A program made the position numbers and the translations under genes. This document shows, one piece after another, positions 37,313-46,475 of a DNA stretch of 53,329 bases. The DNA is taken from assembly GCA_905236675.1 (NCBI GenBank), contig CAJOND010000044.1, forward strand, positions 1-53,329, written 5' to 3'. Origin of the DNA: Candidatus Rifleibacteriota bacterium. GTDB taxonomy: Bacteria; Muiribacteriota; Ozemobacteria; Ozemobacterales; Ozemobacteraceae. The first letter of the stretch is position 1. Each line of letters opens with the position of its first letter. The notes under the pieces were generated by a model. The model searched no databases. It was not told where the DNA came from and was given only the letters and a program-made list of their open reading frames with translations.

Positions 37313-38095
37313 ATGGTAACGATAGCTTTTATTGGAACAATTCAGCACGATATCTCAAAAGATGCTGTTCGTAAGCTAATAAGTAAGATAGAAGCCGAAA
37401 CTGATAGTGAACTATTAACCGTTTGTAATGCAGACGGATTATTTTCTAGTTCATCTAAATTAGGTGAACAGATAGAATTGTTCTTTGATAGCGGAATAGA
37501 TTTGATGTTGGTTGGAGAACAGGCAATAAGCAGAAATTGTTGTCGTTCTGTTTTAGCAAAAACAGATAGACCGATTTTAAAAGCTTTAAATTTACCAGGT
37601 TCAACAATCGAAAGCAGCACAAAACTTATAAGCTATAAGAATGAAAAATTATGGTTTATAAGTACTGCAGGGCAAAACGGAAAAATTCCAGTTGAATATT
37701 CCTATATAAAACTTGATGAATTTTTCAAAAACAAAAATGACACTTACCCTGTAATAATAATAGAAAGCAATGCTGATTCAAGTTATCTGCAGGCTTTGGT
37801 CTGGAGATATTCGAATTATGGTAGTCAGTTGTTTATTTGTGGTGCTGGAACGGGTTTTCTTACTATGCCATCAGTGTTTTGCTCTGATAGATGTATTTTT
37901 CAGAGTGATTTGGGTTCTGTTGTTACAGAAAATACTGTGAATGGAATAGAACCGGAGCTATGGTGGAAAAAGAATATAGATAGAAGACCACTAACGTTGC
38001 TTCCAAAATGGGGGGCTTTAAAGTGTGATTATACTATATTTAAAGTGGAAGAAGGAAAAGTAGTAAAATATTTTTCAAATTCTGTTCGAATATAA
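37313..38095 (+). CDS. YmdB-fold protein lacking metal ligands
   Basis: A 260-residue protein that aligns by eye along its length with YmdB (TIGR00282 metallophosphoesterase). Matching landmarks: IAFIG at the start, ILKALNLPGST (for LVRPANFPEGT), VIIIESNADSSYLQALVWRYSNYGS (for IFIDFHAEATSEKLALGWYTDGR), GAGTGFLTMP (for GTHTHVQTAD) and FQSDLGSV. The catalytic positions of YmdB (GDVVG, NGEN, GNHTWD, the DFHAE His and the THTH His pair) are T, NAD, GEQAIS, N and GTG here, so no metal site remains. It is probably not a phosphodiesterase; a binding or regulatory role is inferred. Alignment from memory. Confidence 0.65.
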   Translation: MVTIAFIGTIQHDISKDAVRKLISKIEAETDSELLTVCNADGLFSSSSKLGEQIELFFDSGIDLMLVGEQAISRNCCRSVLAKTDRPILKALNLPGSTIESSTKLISYKNEKLWFISTAGQNGKIPVEYSYIKLDEFFKNKNDTYPVIIIESNADSSYLQALVWRYSNYGSQLFICGAGTGFLTMPSVFCSDRCIFQSDLGSVVTENTVNGIEPELWWKKNIDRRPLTLLPKWGALKCDYTIFKVEEGKVVKYFSNSVRI

Positions 38096-38134
38096 ATCTG
38101 ATTCTGCTATTTAAAAATTTAAGGAGTTTGTTTG

Positions 38135-39931
38135 GTGTCCGAAGAACTGTCTCAAAAACATCAAAGCCTTATTTATAAGGCTCAGAAAAGCATATTGGCA
38201 AATGGCAAAGATGTTAAAGCTATTTTTAGGATTTTGGGCGATTTGTCTTATGAACTTTTTGGAGAAAAAGGCTTTGCTGTTCTGTCGTTTGACTTTGTAG
38301 CTCAAAATACAAGAGTACAGTATAATCTAGGTTTTAATAATGAAGTCTTAGATAGACTTACAGATAATTTCACCAGACTAAAAATTGAAAAGAAACCAAT
38401 AACTAAGACTACAATTAAAGACCCCGATGTTGGAAATTTATATTTGATTCCTATCGGAGAAAAAGAAGATATCTATGGACAAATAATTTTCATAGATACT
38501 GGAAATATTGATGATACTCTCTTCAATGAATTTTCAGAATTAGCTACAACTTCATTAAGCGTCTTTATTGGTGTTGGAATATTACAGCTCCATCTTGAAG
38601 AAATGGCTGCTCTTATAGAAGTTAGCCATGTTGTAAGTTCAACTCTCGACCTAAGAGAACTGTTAAACAAGATTATGAAAACAGCTACCAAGGTAATGAG
38701 ATGTGAAACTTCTACGGTTTATCTGGTTGATGAAGCTACTAATGAACTTTATTTCAGTATTGTTCAGGGTGATTCTACGGTAGGAGCAAAATTAAAACAG
38801 ATTCGCCTCCCGATGGGAACAGGATTAGCGGGTTGGTGTGCTCAGAATAATGCTCCTGTAATGGTTCCTGATACAGAAAAAGATCCTCGTTTCTTTAAAG
38901 GTGCAGACAAAAAATCTGGTTTTGTAACAAGATCCATGATTTGTGTTCCTATGTGCTTAAAAGAAAAAGTAATAGGTGTTTTACAAGTCATAAATAGAAC
39001 CGGCGATATACCTTTTAATGATCATGATCTTGAAACATTAAAAGCTGTTGCAACACAGGCTGTATCAGCTATTGAAAATGCCAGACTCTATGAAAATATT
39101 CAAAAGATTTATTTGTCTACAATTGAAGTATTAGCTACAGCAATAGATGCTAAAGACCCATATACTAGAGGTCACTCTCGCAGAGTTACTCTTTATTCTG
39201 TAGCAATAGCTGAACAATTAGGTCTTTCTCCTAAAGAAGTTGAAAATATCAGATATGCTGGTTTGTTACATGATGTAGGAAAGATTGGTATCTCAGATAG
39301 TATTATTCGTAAACCAGGTCGTCTCACCGACGAAGAATATGGAATAATCAAAACTCACCCTGCTATAGGTGCAAGAATACTAAGACCTGTAGAATTTTTG
39401 GCAGATAAGATTCCTGGCGTTTTACACCATCATGAATATTATGATGGCCGTGGTTATCCTGATCATCTAGAAGGTGAAAACATTCCTTTAGCTGGTAGAA
39501 TCATTTGTGTTGCAGACTGTTTTGATGCTATGACAACTAACCGTCCATACCGCAAAGGATTAAGTGTTAATACAGTTATTGCTGAATTGAAGAAACTTAA
39601 AGGAAAGCAATTCGATCCAATATGTGTAGAAGCTTTCTTACAAGCATTTGAAGACAAAATATCTCAGTATTTTGAACCAATAGAAGGTTCTACTGATAAC
39701 GATATGGCACTTAAACCAGAAGAAATGGGCACAACTGAAGAACCAGAAAAGATTCAACGTGATAGACAGCCATATCCACCAATAAATTGTGATAGTGATA
39801 AAAATAAAGAGAAAAAATTAGAATCTCAGCCTTATCCACCAATAAACTGTGATAGCGATAAAAAGGATGAGAAAAAATTAGAATCTCAGCCTTATCCGCC
39901 AATAAACTGCGATAGCGATAAAAAAGCTTAA
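38135..39931 (+). CDS. Tandem GAF / HD-GYP protein with C-terminal repeats
   Basis: About 598 residues. Start: GTG 38135, eight bases after AAGGAG (TTG 38132 is the alternative). Two GAF-like regions (about 20-145 and 165-320, including LPMGTGLAGWCAQNNAPVMVPD) precede the HD-GYP core: KDPYTRGHSRRV, LLHDVGKIGIS, HHHEYYDGRGYP. This fits c-di-GMP phosphodiesterase activity controlled by a ligand or redox signal. The last 55 residues repeat the unit QPYPPINCDSDK three times with about 20-residue spacing. A terminator follows directly. Confidence 0.85.
   Translation: MSEELSQKHQSLIYKAQKSILANGKDVKAIFRILGDLSYELFGEKGFAVLSFDFVAQNTRVQYNLGFNNEVLDRLTDNFTRLKIEKKPITKTTIKDPDVGNLYLIPIGEKEDIYGQIIFIDTGNIDDTLFNEFSELATTSLSVFIGVGILQLHLEEMAALIEVSHVVSSTLDLRELLNKIMKTATKVMRCETSTVYLVDEATNELYFSIVQGDSTVGAKLKQIRLPMGTGLAGWCAQNNAPVMVPDTEKDPRFFKGADKKSGFVTRSMICVPMCLKEKVIGVLQVINRTGDIPFNDHDLETLKAVATQAVSAIENARLYENIQKIYLSTIEVLATAIDAKDPYTRGHSRRVTLYSVAIAEQLGLSPKEVENIRYAGLLHDVGKIGISDSIIRKPGRLTDEEYGIIKTHPAIGARILRPVEFLADKIPGVLHHHEYYDGRGYPDHLEGENIPLAGRIICVADCFDAMTTNRPYRKGLSVNTVIAELKKLKGKQFDPICVEAFLQAFEDKISQYFEPIEGSTDNDMALKPEEMGTTEEPEKIQRDRQPYPPINCDSDKNKEKKLESQPYPPINCDSDKKDEKKLESQPYPPINCDSDKKA
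39767..39929 (+). repeat. 60-bp tandem repeats within the HD-GYP gene
   Basis: Three units beginning at about 39767, 39827 and 39887, the last partial. They encode the 12-residue core QPYPPINCDSDK plus a Lys-rich linker. Copies differ at a few bases (ATATCCACC / TTATCCACC / TTATCCGCC), so they are not identical. Confidence 0.8.
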
Positions 39932-39938
39932 AAAAAAT

Positions 39939-39963
39939 GCCACTTTGAATAGTGGCTTTTTTT
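39939..39963 (+). terminator. Rho-independent terminator
   Basis: GCCACT (39939-39944), loop TTGAAT, AGTGGC (39951-39956), then a run of seven T. It ends the HD-GYP transcript just before a convergent gene; flanking A-run gives some bidirectional potential. Confidence 0.8.
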
Positions 39964-39973
39964 ATTGTATTGT

Positions 39974-40567
39974 TTATCTAACAATAGAAGTTTCGATAAC
40001 TTCTTCGACTTCTTTACGTATATTATTACATGAGCCCCAGGCTTTTATCTTTATATAATCTTTTGTATAACCGTCATCGTTAGAACTTATAAGATCAAAG
40101 CTTACGATACCGAAATCTATATCTTTTTTTTCTTCTGAAATATAGTTTTCAAAATTCTTTTTTATATAATTGACTGTTTTATTATAATCATTTGGTAAAT
40201 CATTGATGGATGGTGGATTTTTTGTTATAAGATCGCTTATCCATACATTTTTAGCTAATTCTAATCTTGTGATATGTTCAGCCTCTGGTTGATTTCCAGC
40301 ATTTTTTATCTGTATTATTTTCTCAAGCTCAAATGTGTTTATTCTATAGTATTCGGCGGTTAATACTCTGTATTTGTATACAGCAAGCTGAACAGCAGTA
40401 TTAGCTGCCATCAAAGCTCTTGTTGAGTCATATTGAAGTTCATGGGTACCTTTTTTTGTTCTGCTGTTATGAAATAAAATACTTAACATACAGATTAGTA
40501 AGATACAGAACATGATTACGGTAACCAAGGCTACGCCTTTGTTTTTTTTATGTTTAATAATTTTCAT
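39974..40567 (-). CDS. PilX-like pseudopilin-operon protein
   Basis: 197 residues: a basic N-terminus, one strongly hydrophobic helix (GVALVTVIMFCILLICMLSIL) with a prepilin-like G/V start and the rest extracytoplasmic, resembling PilX/type II secretion minor-pilin helpers (DHELQYDSTRALMAANTA-like segment). Start ATG overlaps the prepilin stop by four bases (ATGA). It is the last gene of a three-gene operon. Family assignment is by pattern only. Confidence 0.65.
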   Translation of the reverse strand: MKIIKHKKNKGVALVTVIMFCILLICMLSILFHNSRTKKGTHELQYDSTRALMAANTAVQLAVYKYRVLTAEYYRINTFELEKIIQIKNAGNQPEAEHITRLELAKNVWISDLITKNPPSINDLPNDYNKTVNYIKKNFENYISEEKKDIDFGIVSFDLISSNDDGYTKDYIKIKAWGSCNNIRKEVEEVIETSIVR

Positions 40568-41196
40568 TTGACCATATCCGCTCTAAAAGCAGAAAGCTTA
40601 ATAGGCTTTGCCTTGCCAAAACCTACTGAAACATTAAAAATAAAAGCAGGATCAAAGCTATTATATTTTTTTATAGGTTCAGCGGATTCAGATTCAGACA
40701 AATTATCGTAATAGATAAAAGACATATAATTAATGTTATTATTACTGGTGACGGCTATATCATGTTCTTCAAAAGCTTTTACTATATCCACATTTATGTT
40801 GTATTTTATTCTGTTTATTTGTATGTTATCACATTTTACCGAATATAATACGAATGCTTTTGTGCCGTCTCCGTAATCTATTTCTTTTTCGCTGTTTTCA
40901 ACCAAAGAAAGTATACATGGAATAGTATTATCAGAAGTTTGAATATCTAGCTGCATAGGAAAAGCAACTCCATCTGCTAATTGTTCATATGAAATTGTTT
41001 GCATTAAATTAACTACTGATTCTGCAATTTTTAAGGCCATTTCCTGTTCCATTTGTCTGGTTGCAGAAGTATAATAGGTGGAAAAAGTTCCAACTGCTGG
41101 CAATATGGCTAGAGCTAATATAAAAAGAGCAATAAGTATTTCTATAAAAGTCACACCATATTTTTTATGTAGTTTATGAATATTAATGCTTTCCAT
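40564..41196 (-). CDS. PilV-like minor prepilin
   Basis: 210 residues with a type IV prepilin leader: short basic segment, then G14 followed by VTFIEILIALFILALAILPAV, with Glu at mature position 5. PilD-type peptidase would cleave after G14. The later region has no obvious family. It overlaps the end of the upstream secreted protein by 14 bases and the next gene by 4. Likely a minor pilin of a type IV pilus or type II-like secretion apparatus. Confidence 0.8.
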   Translation of the reverse strand: MESINIHKLHKKYGVTFIEILIALFILALAILPAVGTFSTYYTSATRQMEQEMALKIAESVVNLMQTISYEQLADGVAFPMQLDIQTSDNTIPCILSLVENSEKEIDYGDGTKAFVLYSVKCDNIQINRIKYNINVDIVKAFEEHDIAVTSNNNINYMSFIYYDNLSESESAEPIKKYNSFDPAFIFNVSVGFGKAKPIKLSAFRADMVK

Positions 41197-43489
41197 GTTT
41201 CCTTTGTATAGTTCTCACATTAGCATTTTCATCTGTTACATAGAAATATAGTCTTATTTTTCTTCTGTTGCCCGCATAATCTTCTGCTTCAACACTTATA
41301 GAAGGCAGTCTTAGGCTTATTAAATCACTTTCGGTTTTTATTTGATCTAGATTTACATTTTTTGTTGGTTCTCTGAATACTATACGGTCTATTTGATTAA
41401 TATTTTTTTTTACAGAATAATTGTATTTTGGTAGAGGGATAGACCTATCAATACTAGGAGACTGATTAGGTATTTTTATTTTTACTTCTCCTGATTTTAT
41501 ACCTGTTGGGATACATCTAGCATTAAAATCTTCATCGAAAGATGATCTTTCGCTTTCTGTATTTGCCCATCTTACGCTATCGTCTACCCATATGTCTAAA
41601 TCGTATTCAACATCTTCTTGTATAATTATTCCAGTATCTGGAGAAGCACCAATCAAGGCAACGACTTCAGCCCAGGTGCCGTTTCTTTTCCCTATTAAAT
41701 CTATATTATTTTCATCATCAATTCTATTGTCAGGTTCGCCAAAATCGTTGGTATCAGATACTATTTGGTCTTCAAGTCTAAAGTGCTTGTTTACGAACTC
41801 TATATCAGAATTATATTTAAATCTATTTAATTGATTCTTTATTGAATTATCAGTAAAATCAAAGGATTTTAATTCAAAAATAGTGTAATAAGGTTTCTTT
41901 TTTATTGTTTCTGAATTTTCTATTATATTATCATAAATACATTGTTCATATACATCTGCAGAATTTACAAAACTATTATATATTTCACTAGGCCTATCAT
42001 CGCCGGTAAGATTTGTTGGGTCATCAAAATCTAATTTTGAAGGTTTCATACAAGGTGGGAAAAATATTTGCTTATTATCTTTTTTAGATGTGAGTCTAAT
42101 CAGTATGTTTGGAAAATCATTATCTGATATTTTTATAACCCCTTCTTGTCCTTTAACTCTTATTTCTGCATTAACTTTATTTATATCATCTATGTCGAAA
42201 ATCTCAGGGTTTGCGTCCCCGTTATTATTGTCATTATTATAAATCCAAGGTTTTGCACTACCAGGATCTCTATTTAGATCAAGATACCTATCGTCAGTAC
42301 TAGGAAAACCATAGCAATTTTCAGGATTATTTTCCACTATAGTTGCACATCCAGGATTAAGATTTCCTAGATTATTTTCGCTTATTTGTTCTTGAGAAAA
42401 CACAGTGTATCTCATAAAACCAAAACAATTATTTGGCAAAGCTGCCATTTCTTTTAAAAAGGGTTTTTTATCATTGTTTTCGTTAAGTTCTAATATCTGA
42501 GAAGGCAAGCTGTCCCATCTTTCAGAATCAGTCCATCGGCTTAAAGAATCAGGCAAAGAATCTATTTTGCCTAAAAATATTTTAACTTTGACATTACTGG
42601 AACCATTATCTGTAACTCTTAATCTGTCGAACTTGAACCAGTCGCCTGTAGTGATTTTATCGTTTTCATCTGTTCCAAAACCTAAAACAGGAAATCTATT
42701 TTCGACATCTACTCCATAGGTGTAACCAGGCTCGTTTTCAGGTCGTATAATTCTTGGCGGAGTTCTGTCTCTGAATATGATCATGGCGTATAATTCATTA
42801 TAAACTTTAGCATCTATTGTTTCACAAGCATTTAAAATTGTTCCTTTTATTGTAGGACCGTAAATAACAGAAATATTATCTCCATCGTATTCGGAATGAT
42901 CACAATTATAAGAACATATATTATGAGCAATATTACAAGATTTTCCTGAGGGTGGTAGGGCGCTAACAATACTGCTAATACTGCCATTTGAAAGAGTACT
43001 TTTATATGCTTTATCACCTATACCAAAATAATATTTGCCTGAAGAACCTGGATCTTGTCCATCATTATCATCGACATGAGGGAATTGACTATCAGCTTCC
43101 GAATAATTACTACTTATTTTTCTGGCGGAACCTGCCTCAAGATCTCCATATAAAAGATAAAAATTAGAGCTTATAAATGATTGAAGATTAGGATAACCAT
43201 CTAATACTAAAGAATTTTGACCAATACCATTACAATAAGAAAGTTTGTCACTATCTCTAATATATCCTTCTGGTATAGAAGAAAGCGAAAAAGCATTACC
43301 ACTTACTTCACTAAAATTAGGATTAATCTGTATTTGATCAACGTCTTCATAAACATAAAGTCGTCGACCTTTAAAACCTTGGAAAATATCAATTTTCTCT
43401 AAGGCTGCTTCTATTTCTTCTTGTCCATATGATTGGGAACAAATTAAAACAGATAATAATAAACTATATAAACAAACGCTTTTTTTCAT
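41183..43489 (-). CDS. Large secreted protein of the prepilin operon
   Basis: 768 residues. Signal peptide about 1-22 (MKKSVCLYSLLLSVLICSQSYG). The mature part is Asn/Asp/Ser-rich, with several Cys (CNIAHNICSYNCDHSE) and a C-terminal segment ISVEAEDYAGNRRKIRLYFYV that looks like an immunoglobulin-like beta fold. No catalytic motif was recognised. Position ahead of a PilV-like prepilin and PilX-like gene suggests a pilus-linked or surface protein, perhaps a tip adhesin; that is inference. Confidence 0.55.
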   Translation of the reverse strand: MKKSVCLYSLLLSVLICSQSYGQEEIEAALEKIDIFQGFKGRRLYVYEDVDQIQINPNFSEVSGNAFSLSSIPEGYIRDSDKLSYCNGIGQNSLVLDGYPNLQSFISSNFYLLYGDLEAGSARKISSNYSEADSQFPHVDDNDGQDPGSSGKYYFGIGDKAYKSTLSNGSISSIVSALPPSGKSCNIAHNICSYNCDHSEYDGDNISVIYGPTIKGTILNACETIDAKVYNELYAMIIFRDRTPPRIIRPENEPGYTYGVDVENRFPVLGFGTDENDKITTGDWFKFDRLRVTDNGSSNVKVKIFLGKIDSLPDSLSRWTDSERWDSLPSQILELNENNDKKPFLKEMAALPNNCFGFMRYTVFSQEQISENNLGNLNPGCATIVENNPENCYGFPSTDDRYLDLNRDPGSAKPWIYNNDNNNGDANPEIFDIDDINKVNAEIRVKGQEGVIKISDNDFPNILIRLTSKKDNKQIFFPPCMKPSKLDFDDPTNLTGDDRPSEIYNSFVNSADVYEQCIYDNIIENSETIKKKPYYTIFELKSFDFTDNSIKNQLNRFKYNSDIEFVNKHFRLEDQIVSDTNDFGEPDNRIDDENNIDLIGKRNGTWAEVVALIGASPDTGIIIQEDVEYDLDIWVDDSVRWANTESERSSFDEDFNARCIPTGIKSGEVKIKIPNQSPSIDRSIPLPKYNYSVKKNINQIDRIVFREPTKNVNLDQIKTESDLISLRLPSISVEAEDYAGNRRKIRLYFYVTDENANVRTIQRKHGKH

Positions 43490-43657
43490 GATTATCCCTC
43501 TATAATCTTTAATTCTAACTAAAATTAACTAATCAAGCAACATTATTTAATAGATATTAGAGACAAAATAAAGGTTAATAAAAACATGAAATCTTCCGAT
43601 AGGGATTTTGTCAGTTTTATCCTTGCGGAGATGATAAAATAAAGCGGAGGGCATATT

Positions 43658-43936
43658 ATGGGCGTAGTAATTCCATTGTTCAAGACTAAAGAACCACATA
43701 CAGCTTTTGTATTAGATGAAGAAGAAAAACTGAGAGTTAAAATCATTCAAAGTTCACTTGAAGCTCTTAAACGTGAAGAAAAAATGGTTGAAGCTACTAT
43801 TTCTGAAAAATGCAGAGAAGAAATCGACAGATTGAATCTCATAGACCAGAAAATGAGACAACTAGAAGAAGAGCTAGAAGAACTTGTTGGTATTCCTGAC
43901 AATAAAAATTCAAATAAATTAGACTGGTTATCATAA
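43658..43936 (+). CDS. Small coiled-coil protein
   Basis: 92 residues. Residues about 25-75 are a charged helix rich in E, K and L (EEEKLRVKIIQSSLEALKREEKMVEA) predicted as coiled coil. No family recognised. A GGAGG lies upstream of ATG. The stop overlaps the next ATG as TAATG. Function unknown. Confidence 0.6.
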   Translation: MGVVIPLFKTKEPHTAFVLDEEEKLRVKIIQSSLEALKREEKMVEATISEKCREEIDRLNLIDQKMRQLEEELEELVGIPDNKNSNKLDWLS

Positions 43937-44121
43937 TGCTTAGATATTCATTATTTTCAGACTTTTACTATCAGAAACGTCAGCAGGAGAATGCCGATGT
44001 TTGTCAATCTGTGGTAAACGGTTCTTTAGCAGAAGAAGTTAAAGAAGAAAAATTGAGTGTTATTCGCCGTGCTCCATCTAGAACCTGGTGGGAACATAGT
44101 TGGCAACTTCGTCGACATTAA
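43936..44121 (+). CDS. Very small protein of unknown function
   Basis: 61 residues beginning MLRYSLFSDFYYQKRQQENADV and ending in PSRTWWEHSWQLRRH. It has no detectable motif. Coupled to the preceding gene by a one-base overlap and followed by a terminator, so it is likely a real gene though unassignable. Confidence 0.5.
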   Translation: MLRYSLFSDFYYQKRQQENADVCQSVVNGSLAEEVKEEKLSVIRRAPSRTWWEHSWQLRRH

Positions 44122-44143
44122 TAATTTTATATAATTTCCGCAT

Positions 44144-44182
44144 AAAAAAAGGGTTTAAGGAATCTGCTTAAACCCTTTTTTT
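44144..44182. terminator. Bidirectional terminator
   Basis: AAAAAAAGGGTTTAAG (44144-44159), loop 44160-44166, CTTAAACCCTTTTTTT (44167-44182): a 16-bp inverted repeat with A and T runs. It separates a plus-strand pair from the convergent metalloprotease gene. Confidence 0.85.
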
Positions 44183-44192
44183 ATTATGATTT

Positions 44193-45965
44193 TTATCGAA
44201 TCTGACGCAACTTAGCTATATCTTCTGGCCAAAGAACAACAGATTGTTCTTCGTAATCACGAATAGAATCGGACTTAGAATGATCATATGGAGCAAGATT
44301 CAGATTCTGATTATAAGAATTGAATTTTTCTTCTCCTAAAACATTCTTCAAAACATTGATTGGATTACCTGTGAAGAAATTTTTCTTTGTTCTTGCTTTT
44401 AAAATAGTATTAACGTCATCATAACTGAAACCGATAGATCGAAGCATATCTTTTGAAGCTGTGTTCAAATCAAGTCTAAATTCATAGAATTTATCTTTTT
44501 TACCAAAAGCTTCTGCCATTAATTCTTTTCTTTCACTTGGAATTTTATGGACAGAAATCATGTCGACTTTTCCTGAGAACCACATTTGAGGGCCAACGTT
44601 GGCGAAGATGTTATCGGTTTTCATAGCTTCTTCAAAAAGCTTTTCGGTATATTCTTTATATGCTTTTTTAGCTTCTACGAAGTCATTTTTTTCAATTTTT
44701 TTCTGTTTATATGCTTTTACAAAGCCGTAGTAATTTTTGTAGCTTTCATAAGCATTTTCATGCATTGTTACATAATGTGAATTTTCTAGTATTATACGAT
44801 AAATAACTTTTTTATCTTCTGGGAAAAGTTTAACATATGTTTTTACGAATTCCATGAAATTCATTGGGGTTTCGAGCATGGTTTTTACACATTTATCGAA
44901 AGGAGCTACAATAGCACGACTTGTTAGAATGTCGTAGAAGAAACCCGCTATAACACCTTCTGTAGACATTAGCTGTAAACCGTTTTTCAGTTCACCTGTT
45001 TTTTCATTCAGACTTACCCAAACATATCTGTCTCGGCGGACTGGGTTTTGGCGACTATAGAGGAATTCAGAAATGTTATATTTTGTTCTGTCTTTTTCAT
45101 CAAGTTTGGGATTTGCTGGACCATAAACTGCTTCGAAAGCTTCAGCCCAGCCTTCAATATATGCAAGACCTAAATCTGTTATGTAAGGGGCATCATGTCC
45201 ATTTGTTGAAGTTCTTTGAATTTTTTGAAAAAGCTTTCCATACATATCAAATTGGATAGCGTGTGCATTTTCATGGCAGATTACTAAATCTAATGTGTCA
45301 TTTTTTAGAGCATCTTCAATAGAGAAAATAACTTCATTGCCAGATTTAATGTCTAATAAACATATTACAGAGGTTTCTATCCCTTCGCTTGTTTTACCTT
45401 TGGAATCGAGTCTTTCGGCACCAAGTGGAATCATACAGGGACCTGGAGATGGCATGAAATATGGTAATGGAGACTTTGACAGCAATACTACTGGAGAACC
45501 TATAGACTGAGAAAGAAAATCGATAATAGATTCTTTTTGTTCTTCTGAAAGTTCTGTTGATTTGCTAATCTTATCTTTTAAGTGCTGGTAACGAATTTGT
45601 CTAGCGGTTCTGCGCAACTTTAAGGAATCTTGTAATTCTTTACTTTCATTTAAATATGGCAGAATAGATTTTATATGCAGGCTTTTTTCTTCAGTAGGCA
45701 TTACCTGAATTGCATCTTCAGATAATCCAAAAGCTAGAAAACCAGAATCAGCTATCTTGGTTGTTTTAGGAATATTTAACATTTTGCCTAAAAAACCGCT
45801 AATAATATGACCTTTACCTATATTAACAGGCTTCATCATTACGATGGCTTCATTAAGAGGTGTAATATCTGTGGAAATAGCCGTAACAGGTTCTTTACAG
45901 AAAGAAGGAGAAACAGCTAAAGAACAGATAGAAAATGCTGTTAAAAGTAGATTTTTTAATTTCAT
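44193..45965 (-). CDS. Secreted putative HExxH metalloprotease with HhH tail
   Basis: 590 residues from ATG 45965 (preceded by GGGGG; an upstream TTG/ATG-type extension would begin MTRYRFSSRI, less likely). A signal peptide covers about residues 1-23. HENAH (residues 231-235, in LVICHENAHAIQFDMYG) is a zinc-protease HExxH, and Glu271 or Glu275 in IEGWAEAFE is a candidate third ligand (gluzincin-like). The end has LNTASKDMLRSIGFSYDDVNTILKA, a ComEA-type helix-hairpin-helix segment, unusual for a protease. No neighbouring substrate is evident. The catalytic assignment is from the motif only. Confidence 0.65.
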   Translation of the reverse strand: MKLKNLLLTAFSICSLAVSPSFCKEPVTAISTDITPLNEAIVMMKPVNIGKGHIISGFLGKMLNIPKTTKIADSGFLAFGLSEDAIQVMPTEEKSLHIKSILPYLNESKELQDSLKLRRTARQIRYQHLKDKISKSTELSEEQKESIIDFLSQSIGSPVVLLSKSPLPYFMPSPGPCMIPLGAERLDSKGKTSEGIETSVICLLDIKSGNEVIFSIEDALKNDTLDLVICHENAHAIQFDMYGKLFQKIQRTSTNGHDAPYITDLGLAYIEGWAEAFEAVYGPANPKLDEKDRTKYNISEFLYSRQNPVRRDRYVWVSLNEKTGELKNGLQLMSTEGVIAGFFYDILTSRAIVAPFDKCVKTMLETPMNFMEFVKTYVKLFPEDKKVIYRIILENSHYVTMHENAYESYKNYYGFVKAYKQKKIEKNDFVEAKKAYKEYTEKLFEEAMKTDNIFANVGPQMWFSGKVDMISVHKIPSERKELMAEAFGKKDKFYEFRLDLNTASKDMLRSIGFSYDDVNTILKARTKKNFFTGNPINVLKNVLGEEKFNSYNQNLNLAPYDHSKSDSIRDYEEQSVVLWPEDIAKLRQIR

Positions 45966-46083
45966 ATTTACCCCCAAAAGCAAGGCTATTCTTAATATTC
46001 TACTTGAAAAACGGTACCTTGTCAAATAGACTGGATTTCATCGTAAATTTTAAAGAAATTAATTAAAAACAGGCTAAAATTAA

Positions 46084-46464
46084 TTAATCTAAACCTGCTC
46101 TTAATAGTTTTGTGAATGTTTTGAATATTGTAAAAATTGATCCGCTAATAATTAAATTTATGAATACAGAAATTAATGAGAACCTGATTACCTTTTTCCC
46201 TCTAATTTTTTCTCCATTTAATAAATGTGCAATTCCTATAATTATGCCTATTAATTGGAAAAATAATATAGTTATCCAATCTGATAGAGAAAGACAGGTA
46301 TTTCCCAAAGAAGTTTCTTTTGTGCTTTCGAAGTTTTCTTCTTTTTGGTATTCATAACAGTGTTTGCATATTTTGTCGTTAGCCATCATGGGTTCTTTGC
46401 ATATTTTGCAAAGAACCATATCTGAAGGTATTTTTTTTGATTTTGAGTCGTCTGTTAAATACAT
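46084..46464 (-). CDS. Zinc-ribbon two-TM protein
   Basis: 126 residues: one zinc ribbon (CKICKEPM...CKHC, residues 18-36) followed by two hydrophobic segments (about 60-85 and 92-118). It resembles the C-terminal part of the RING-linked proteins in the same operon (LCKICKEPMMANDKICKHC compared with PCRFCKEPIMRGARKCKHC). It is the last gene in the ubiquitin-like operon and separate from the next by 11 bases. Role unknown. Confidence 0.65.
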   Translation of the reverse strand: MYLTDDSKSKKIPSDMVLCKICKEPMMANDKICKHCYEYQKEENFESTKETSLGNTCLSLSDWITILFFQLIGIIIGIAHLLNGEKIRGKKVIRFSLISVFINLIISGSIFTIFKTFTKLLRAGLD

Positions 46465-46475
46465 AAAAAAATCTT

